Source of the DNA: Micromonospora profundi | GTDB lineage: Bacteria; Actinomycetota; Actinomycetes; Mycobacteriales; Micromonosporaceae | NCBI RefSeq assembly: GCF_011927785.1 | Contig: NZ_JAATJK010000001.1 | Coordinates: forward strand, 2,046,001 to 2,110,000 | Direction of reading: 5' to 3' | DNA: 64,000 nt | In this document: positions 58,364-64,000 of the stretch, one piece after another | How the letters are laid out: each line of letters begins with the position of its first letter | Position numbering within the stretch: position 1 is the stretch's first letter | Translations under genes and position numbers: made by a program | Notes under the pieces: model-generated | What the model saw: only the letters and a program-made list of their open reading frames with translations | Databases searched by the model: none | Told to the model about the DNA's origin: nothing

Positions 58364-60082
58364 ATGAGCCAGATATCTCGGCAAGAGTATTCGGGAATGT
58401 TCGGCCCGACGACGGGCGACCAGATCAGGCTGGGCGACACCGACCTGTACATCGAGATCGAGAAGGACCTGCGGGTCCTCGGCGACGAGGTGATGTACGG
58501 CGGGGGCAAGACGCTGCGCGACGGCATGGGCGTGCAGAACCAGTACACGAACGCCGAGGGTGGCCTGGATCTGGTCATCACCAACGTGACGATCGTCGAC
58601 GCGACCCTCGGCGTGGTCAAGGCCGACGTCGGGATCAAGAACGGCAAGATCGCCGGCATCGGCAAGGCCGGAAACCCCAACATCATGCAGGGTGTCACGC
58701 CCGAACTGGTGACCGGGCCGGGCACCGACGCCATCTCCGGCGAGCACCTCATCCTGACCGCGGGCGGCATCGACGCGCACGTGCACCTTGTCGCGCCGCA
58801 GCAGGCGTACGCCGCCCTCAGCAACGGCGTCACCACCCTGTGGGGCGGCGGCACCGGTCCGTCGGACAGCAGCAACGGCGTCACCATCACCCCCGGGCCC
58901 TGGAACATCCATGCGATGATGCGGGCCTTCGAGAACATCCCGATCAACATCGGTCTGATGGCGAAGGGCAACAGCACCGGCCGCGCCCCGCTGGTCGAGC
59001 AGATCATGGCCGGCGCGCCGAGCTTCAAGATCCACGAGGACTGGGGTGCGCCGCCCGCGGTGATCCGCGCCTGCCTGGACGTCGCCGACGAGTTCGACGT
59101 GCAGGTCAGCATCCACACGGACACCCTCAACGAGAGCGGCTACCTGGAGGACTCCGTCGCGGCGTTCGAGGGCCGCACGATCCACACCTTCCACACCGAG
59201 GGCGCCGGCGGTGGCCATGCGCCGGACGTCATCAAGATCGCCAGCCAGATGAACGTGTTGCCGAGCTCGACAACGCCGACGGTGCCGTACGGCATCAACA
59301 GTCAGTCCGAGCTCTACGACATGATCATGGTCTGCCACAACTTCAACCCCAAGGTCCCCTCCGACGTCGCATTCGTCGAGAGCCGTATCCGGACCGAGAC
59401 GATCGCCGCCGAGGACGTCCTGCTCGACGAGGGCGTCATCTCGATGATGCAGAGCGACTCGCAGGCCATGGGGCGCGTCGGTGAGACCTGGCTGCGGACC
59501 ATCCAGCTCGCCGGGCAGATGAAGACCGTGCGCGGCAAGCTCGCCGAGGACTCCAGCGCCAACGACAACTTCCGGGTGCTGCGGTACGTCGCCAAGATGA
59601 CCATCAACCCGGCCATCACCCAGGGCATCTCGCACGTGCTGGGATCCGTGACGCCGGGCAAGATGGCCGACCTGGTGCTCTGGGAGCCCGCCTTCTTCGG
59701 TACCAAGCCGAAGATGGTCCTCAAGGGCGGCATGATCGCCTGGTCGATCATGGGCGACCCGAACGCCTCGCTGCCGACACCGCAACCGGTCTACTACCGG
59801 CCCATGTACGGCGCGTTCGGCAACCAGATCGCCAAGACCTGCGTGACCTTCGTGTCCCGTGCCGCACACGAGGCCGGCGTCGCCGAGCAGCTCGGCCTGC
59901 AACGGCAGGTCATTCCCGTGTACCGGACCCGAGGTCTCACCAAGAGGGACATGGTCCGCAACGACCGTACCCCCAAGCTGGAGGTCGACCCGGAGACCTT
60001 CGCGGTGACGATGGACGGCGTGCACGCGACAGTGCCGCCGGCCCGGACGCTGCCCCTGGGCCAGCTCTACTTCTTCAGCTGA
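58364..60082 (+). CDS. ureC: Urease subunit alpha
   Basis: 572 residues, catalytic subunit; hydrolyses urea to ammonia and carbamate with two Ni(II). Ligands visible: H139 and H141 (DAHVHL), carbamylated K222 and H224 (FKIHEDWG), H251, H277 and D365 ([14 protein letters not shown]); the mobile-flap Cys 324 and catalytic H325 lie in MVCHNFN. MVCHN and the overall wording follow Yersinia and Brucella ure-2 UreC rather than the Klebsiella form MVCHH. The opening [34 protein letters not shown] agrees with that type. ATG 58364. Confidence 0.97.
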   Translation: MSQISRQEYSGMFGPTTGDQIRLGDTDLYIEIEKDLRVLGDEVMYGGGKTLRDGMGVQNQYTNAEGGLDLVITNVTIVDATLGVVKADVGIKNGKIAGIGKAGNPNIMQGVTPELVTGPGTDAISGEHLILTAGGIDAHVHLVAPQQAYAALSNGVTTLWGGGTGPSDSSNGVTITPGPWNIHAMMRAFENIPINIGLMAKGNSTGRAPLVEQIMAGAPSFKIHEDWGAPPAVIRACLDVADEFDVQVSIHTDTLNESGYLEDSVAAFEGRTIHTFHTEGAGGGHAPDVIKIASQMNVLPSSTTPTVPYGINSQSELYDMIMVCHNFNPKVPSDVAFVESRIRTETIAAEDVLLDEGVISMMQSDSQAMGRVGETWLRTIQLAGQMKTVRGKLAEDSSANDNFRVLRYVAKMTINPAITQGISHVLGSVTPGKMADLVLWEPAFFGTKPKMVLKGGMIAWSIMGDPNASLPTPQPVYYRPMYGAFGNQIAKTCVTFVSRAAHEAGVAEQLGLQRQVIPVYRTRGLTKRDMVRNDRTPKLEVDPETFAVTMDGVHATVPPARTLPLGQLYFFS

Positions 60083-60144
60083 CATCCCCCGCACGCCTGC
60101 GCCGCCGTGCGCGGCTGCGGCGCACCTACCGAAAGGAGACGCCC

Positions 60145-60708
60145 GTGCTCGTCGAGACGGTGCTGGGCAACATGAACGAGCCGGACTGGATGCTGCGGCT
60201 CAAGGAGGCGCGCATCGACGACCTGGTCCTCGACCAGTGGGACGCCCAGAAGAGCCGGATCCGCAAGATGACCAGTTCCGGGGCGGAGTTGTCCGTCGCG
60301 CTGGCCCGCGGCGTCCGGCTGCGCGACGGCGACGTCCTCGCCTGGGACGACCTGACCGCCACCGCGGTGGTGGCCCGGGTGCAGTTGGGCGAGGTGATGG
60401 TGGTCCACCTCGACAAGTTGCGCGGCGAGTCCGCCGAGCTGCTCATCCGCTCGGCAGTCGAGCTCGGCCACGCGATCGGCAACCAGCACTGGCCGGCCGT
60501 CGTCAAGGACACCAGGATGTACGTTCCGCTCACTGTGGACCGCAAGGTCATGGACTCGGTGATGCGCACCCACGCCTTCACCGGGATCACGCACGAGTTC
60601 GTGCCCGGCACCGAGATCATCGCGTACCTGGCGCCGCACGAGTCGCGGCGACTGTTCGGCGGCGCCGACTCGACGCCGCACTCCCACCTCCCCGCCGACC
60701 TCAACTGA
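60145..60708 (+). CDS. ureE: Urease accessory protein UreE
   Basis: 187 residues, nickel metallochaperone that delivers Ni to UreG. N-terminal peptide-binding domain from VLGNMNEPDWMLRLKEARIDDL, C-terminal metal domain with VVHLDKLRGESAELLIRSAVELGHAIGNQHWP. The C-terminus has few His (PHSH only), unlike the His-rich Klebsiella tail. GTG 60145 after GAAAGGAG. Many actinobacterial urease operons lack ureE. Confidence 0.9.
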   Translation: MLVETVLGNMNEPDWMLRLKEARIDDLVLDQWDAQKSRIRKMTSSGAELSVALARGVRLRDGDVLAWDDLTATAVVARVQLGEVMVVHLDKLRGESAELLIRSAVELGHAIGNQHWPAVVKDTRMYVPLTVDRKVMDSVMRTHAFTGITHEFVPGTEIIAYLAPHESRRLFGGADSTPHSHLPADLN

Positions 60709-60721
60709 GCGGGGCCGGACG

Positions 60722-61408
60722 GTGCGAACCATGGCCGAGACCCTGAAGCTGCTCCAATTCGGCGACTCGGTCTTCCCGGTCGGCGCGTTCTCCTTCTCCA
60801 GCGGCCTGGAGATGGCCGTCGAGCACGGCGTCGTGCACGACCGGACGACCCTTCAGGACTACGTCCGGACTGTCACCCGGCTCGCCGCCACCGGAGACGG
60901 CGTGGCACTGCTCGCCGCGCACCGGGCCGCCCTGACCGGGGACCTCGACCGGATCAGGTCCGCGGACGACGCCGTCCACCAGCGCAAGATCAACGAAGAG
61001 ATGCGGACCATGTCCGTGCGGATGGGGCGCAAGCTGGCCGAGGCCGCGACCCGGATCGTCGGAGAGACGCTGCTCAAGAAGCGGCTCAACGAGTCGGCGG
61101 CCGGAACGCCTGTCACCTATCCGGTCGCGCTCGGGGTGGTCTTCGCCGACCTCGGGGTGCCCGAGGAGGACGCGTTCGCGGCCCACCAGTACGGCGCGGC
61201 GTCGACGGTGCTCAGCGCCGCCATCCGGTTGATGCGTGTCGACCACCTCGACGCGCAGTCGATCCTCTTCGCTGTCAACGAGAAGGTCAGCGACGACTAC
61301 CGCGACGTGCGCACCGCGGGGCTGGAGGACATGCAGACCTTCGGGCCGCACCTCGACGTCCTGGCCGCCGCACACCAGCACATCCACGTGCGGATGTTCA
61401 TGAGCTGA
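60722..61408 (+). CDS. ureF: Urease accessory protein UreF
   Basis: 228 residues, all-alpha scaffold that acts with UreD and UreG in nickel insertion. LLQFGDSVFPVGAFSFSSGLEMAVEHGVVHD is the family start. GTG 60722 or ATG 60731 may be the real start; 13 bases after ureE. Confidence 0.92.
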   Translation: MRTMAETLKLLQFGDSVFPVGAFSFSSGLEMAVEHGVVHDRTTLQDYVRTVTRLAATGDGVALLAAHRAALTGDLDRIRSADDAVHQRKINEEMRTMSVRMGRKLAEAATRIVGETLLKKRLNESAAGTPVTYPVALGVVFADLGVPEEDAFAAHQYGAASTVLSAAIRLMRVDHLDAQSILFAVNEKVSDDYRDVRTAGLEDMQTFGPHLDVLAAAHQHIHVRMFMS

Positions 61409-61465
61409 ACCCGCATTTCCCGAACCGAACCGTACCCAACCGTACCCAGAAGGACAGGTCACAAC

Positions 61466-62095
61466 ATGAAGTCGGCAAGTCGTATCGGTGTCGGCGGCCC
61501 GGTGGGCAGCGGCAAGACCGCGATCATCGAGGCAGTCGTGCCGCGGCTCGTGGAGAACGGGCTGCGGATACTGGTGATCACGAACGACGTGGTCACCACG
61601 GAGGACGCCAAGCACGTCCGGCGGGCGCTGACCGGGGTCCTGGTCGAGGAGCGGATCATCGGGGTGGAGACCGGCGCCTGCCCGCACACGGCAGTGCGGG
61701 AGGACCCGAGCATGAACCTCGCCGCCGTGGAGGACATGGAGTCCAAGTTCCCGGACAGCGACGTCGTGCTCATCGAGAGCGGCGGCGACAACCTCACACT
61801 GACCTTCAGCCCGGCCCTCGTCGACTACTTCATCTACGTCATCGACGTCGCGGCCGGCGACAAGATCCCGCGCAAGAACGGCCCAGGCATCTCCAAGTCC
61901 GACATCCTCGTCATCAACAAAACCGACCTGGCGCCCTACGTGGACGCCGACCTCGGTGTCATGGCCCGGGACGCGGACATGATGCGCAACGGCAAGCCCG
62001 TCGTGTTCACCAACTGCAAGACGGGCGAGGGAATCGACGAGCTGGTCTCGCTGATCCGTCGCAACGCGCTCTTCGACGCAGAAGTGGTCGCATGA
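61466..62095 (+). CDS. ureG: Urease accessory GTPase UreG
   Basis: 209 residues. P-loop [54 protein letters not shown] with the conserved C-P-H nickel site, and [44 protein letters not shown] GTPase that drives Ni insertion. ATG 61466 follows AAGGACAGG. Its stop overlaps ureD (ATGA). Confidence 0.97.
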   Translation: MKSASRIGVGGPVGSGKTAIIEAVVPRLVENGLRILVITNDVVTTEDAKHVRRALTGVLVEERIIGVETGACPHTAVREDPSMNLAAVEDMESKFPDSDVVLIESGGDNLTLTFSPALVDYFIYVIDVAAGDKIPRKNGPGISKSDILVINKTDLAPYVDADLGVMARDADMMRNGKPVVFTNCKTGEGIDELVSLIRRNALFDAEVVA

Positions 62096-63009
62096 TCACA
62101 CTGGACAGCGCGCGGGAGCTGGAGCCGTACCAGGACCAACCGGCCCAGCTACCCGCAGCGTCCAACGGCAAGGTCGGCATCCTGCGCCTGGGGTTCGAGC
62201 GGCGTGGAGACCGCACGATCCTGCGCGACCTCTTCCGGCAGTCGCCGCTGCTCGTGCAGCGGGCGCTCTACTGGGACGAGGAGATGCCGGACCTGCCGTG
62301 CGTCATGATCCTCACCACGTCCGGTGGCGTGCTCCAGGGCGACCGCCTGCACATGGACGTCGCTCTCGCCCCCGGCAGCCAGGCGCACCTGGTGACCCAG
62401 TCCGCCACCAAGATCCAGGAGATGGACGCCAACTACGGCACCCAGATCCAGACGTTCACCCTGGCCGAGGACACCTACCTCGAATACCTGCCGGAGCCGG
62501 TGATCCCGTACCGGGCCAGCCGGTTCGCCACCGACACCCGGGTACGCCTCGCGGGAAGCGCCACGATGCTGTACGGCGAGATCCTGCAACCCGGCCGGAA
62601 GTACTACCGCGACGGCGAACTCTTCGCGTACGACCTCTTCTCGAGCGCGCTGCGCGCGGAGCGTCCCGACGGCCGGCAGTTGTTCGTGGAGAAGTTCGTG
62701 GTGGCCCCCGGGCAGTTCGACGTGGCGCGGGTCGGGGTCATGGGCCGCTTCCACATCTTCGGCAACGTCGTGCTGCTCACCGACCCCGAGCGGGCGGCAC
62801 GGGTCCTGCACCGGACCTCGACGCCGGTCTGGGACGAGCAGACCCCACTGGCAAGCGCCGTCACCCGGCTGCCCAACGACGCGGGTCTCATCTTCAAGGT
62901 CCTGGGCCAGGAGACCGAGCCGGTACGCGCGGCGGTACGCGCCTTCTGCGTGGCCGCCCGCGAAGAGGTGACCGGCCGGACCTTCCCGCCGGCGTTCAGC
63001 TGGCGTTGA
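62092..63009 (+). CDS. ureD: Urease accessory protein UreD
   Basis: 305 residues, longer than many UreD proteins. [83 protein letters not shown] shows the family pattern. It binds the apo-urease and recruits UreF and UreG. ATG 62092 overlaps the ureG stop. Last maturation gene before the transporter. Confidence 0.93.
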   Translation: MITLDSARELEPYQDQPAQLPAASNGKVGILRLGFERRGDRTILRDLFRQSPLLVQRALYWDEEMPDLPCVMILTTSGGVLQGDRLHMDVALAPGSQAHLVTQSATKIQEMDANYGTQIQTFTLAEDTYLEYLPEPVIPYRASRFATDTRVRLAGSATMLYGEILQPGRKYYRDGELFAYDLFSSALRAERPDGRQLFVEKFVVAPGQFDVARVGVMGRFHIFGNVVLLTDPERAARVLHRTSTPVWDEQTPLASAVTRLPNDAGLIFKVLGQETEPVRAAVRAFCVAAREEVTGRTFPPAFSWR

Positions 63010-63026
63010 CCGAGAGGAAGAATGTC

Positions 63027-64000
63027 GTGACCGCAGTGGTGCACGGGTGGGACAGGCTCGCCGACCGCAACCCGTTTGTCGGGTTCGTCGACGCCTGCCT
63101 GCGCGGGCCGGCGCAGGTCGTCTTCCAGAACAACCCCCTGACCGGCCTGCTGATCCTCGTGGCTGTCGCCTGGGGCGCCGTCGAGAACGGGCAGCCACGG
63201 ATCTTCGGGGGAGGGGTCGTCGGCCTGCTCGTCGGCACCGCCACGGCCGTCGTCCTGCGGGCCGACAACGCCTCGCTGCGCAAAGGGCTGTTCGGCTTCA
63301 GCCCGTTTCTGACCGGCATCGCCGTCCCGACGTTCCTGGACGACCGGCCGCTCATGTGGCTCTACCTGGTGCTCGGCGCGATCGCCACGACAGTGGTCAC
63401 CCTGGCCCTGAACACGATCTTCAAGACGTGGGGGCTGACCGCTTTCACCATGCCGTTCGTGCTGACCACCTGGGTGCTGCTGATGGCCGCGTACCAGTTC
63501 GACAGGTTCACAGTGCTCACCAACCTGAAGCCGATGTTCCCCGGCGAGGGGCAGCTGACCGGTGGTCGCTTCGACTGGGACCTGATCCCCACCTTCCTGC
63601 GCGGGGTGTCCCAGGTCTTCCTGATCAACAGCTGGGTCACCGGGCTGATCATCCTGGTCGCGCTGCTGATCAACTCCCGCTGGTCGGCGCTCTTCGCGGT
63701 GGTCGGCGCCGTCGGCGCGACGCTGCTGGCGCTCTGGTTCGGCGCCGACGCGGCCTCCCTCGACAAGGGTCTGTTCGGCTTCAACGCGGTCCTGACGGCG
63801 ATCGCCGTGGGCGCGGTGCTGCACCGCCCCGGCGCGCTCGTGACTGTCTACACGCTCTTCGGAATCGCGCTCACCCTCTTCGTCCAACTAGCCCTGGCCA
63901 CAGTCCTCACCCCGCTGGGCATCCCGGTGCTGACCGGACCGTTCAACATCGCCACCTGGCTGCTGTTGCTGCCCCGGCGGCACTTCGCGCCGGTGCCCAA
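63027..64000 (+). CDS. yut: Urea transporter (Yut/UT family), 3' partial
   Basis: 324 codons visible with no stop before the window end; UT proteins are about 300-340 residues, so it is nearly complete. Urea-transport signatures are present in two halves: LFGFSPFLTGIAVPTFLDDRP and the matching LFGFNAVLTAIAVGAVL, both following a Lys-Gly-Leu (KGL) turn, as in UT channels with internal two-fold repeats. Hydrophobic helices alternate through the sequence. GTG 63027 is the start: it follows GAGGAAG at about nine bases; the earlier ATG 63022 meets a stop after one codon. Urea uptake supplies the urease encoded upstream. Confidence 0.88.
   Translation, partial: MTAVVHGWDRLADRNPFVGFVDACLRGPAQVVFQNNPLTGLLILVAVAWGAVENGQPRIFGGGVVGLLVGTATAVVLRADNASLRKGLFGFSPFLTGIAVPTFLDDRPLMWLYLVLGAIATTVVTLALNTIFKTWGLTAFTMPFVLTTWVLLMAAYQFDRFTVLTNLKPMFPGEGQLTGGRFDWDLIPTFLRGVSQVFLINSWVTGLIILVALLINSRWSALFAVVGAVGATLLALWFGADAASLDKGLFGFNAVLTAIAVGAVLHRPGALVTVYTLFGIALTLFVQLALATVLTPLGIPVLTGPFNIATWLLLLPRRHFAPVP

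Noticed and set aside
1..64000. tRNA, rRNA, prophage, insertion sequence, integrase
   Set aside because: No cloverleaf, rRNA-like conserved stretch, transposase or integrase motif was recognised by eye; a proper search with tRNA and transposase models would settle it.

Overview
The window is very GC-rich, uses GTG starts often and has strong purine-rich ribosome binding sites. Gene content (F420-dependent LLM oxidoreductase, glucosyl-3-phosphoglycerate synthase, SecA2, GAF-ANTAR regulator, baeRF protein, trypco2 protein, Sig-B/F-type sigma factor) points to an actinobacterium, most likely Micromonosporaceae (Micromonospora-like). It looks chromosomal. I saw no rRNA, tRNA, CRISPR array, insertion sequence or phage genes.

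Layout. 1-9.8 kb: end of a medium-chain alcohol dehydrogenase, a GCS2 glutamate-cysteine ligase, a DUF3817 membrane protein, an overlapping pair baeRF release-factor-like / thiamine-diphosphate enzyme, a heme-oxygenase-like diiron protein facing a CDGSH protein, and an unknown protein. 10-14.2 kb: a sigma factor fused to a STAS domain and a STAS-HATPase anti-sigma-like protein bracket ctaD. 14.2-18.8 kb: a glycosyltransferase and GpgS diverge from a Gfo/Idh/MocA plus zinc-dehydrogenase pair. 18.9-26 kb: ABC exporter, SecA2, GAF-ANTAR regulator, DUF2231 protein, methyltransferase, and two long intergenic palindromes. 26-34.4 kb: small metabolic and stress proteins, including cysteine dioxygenase plus rhodanese, two winged-helix regulators without receiver domains, a uridine-kinase-like protein with a broken P-loop, TraR/DksA, two DUF72 proteins and DUF2267.

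34.4-44.7 kb is the most novel part: a four-repeat Gly/Asp peptide gene next to a JmjC-cupin oxygenase; an operon of a TIR-CHAT protein and a trypco2 protein; and a four-gene cluster with an FtsK/SpoIIIE-type ATPase and a small WXG100-sized protein. 44.7-57.3 kb holds a ClpC-type unfoldase operon, a LysR regulator, a hemerythrin protein, an M20 peptidase, an aldo/keto reductase, an LLM oxidoreductase with UppP, and an MFS sugar transporter. 57.5-64 kb is a complete urease operon, ureABCEFGD, followed by a urea transporter cut by the window end. Its UreC resembles the Yersinia/Brucella-2 type.

A unifying signal is a sigma-F/B-like promoter, GTTT-N15/16-GGGTA. By eye I found clean copies upstream of ctaD, the STAS-HATPase gene, the GAF-ANTAR gene, the DUF2231 gene, the TraR/DksA gene, the clpC-like operon and the hemerythrin gene, and a near-match (GGGTT) before the repeat-peptide operon. 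This suggests the sigma factor at 10.1 kb, or a paralogue, controls a general stress regulon spread through the window. All functional calls come from reading motifs; no database search was run.
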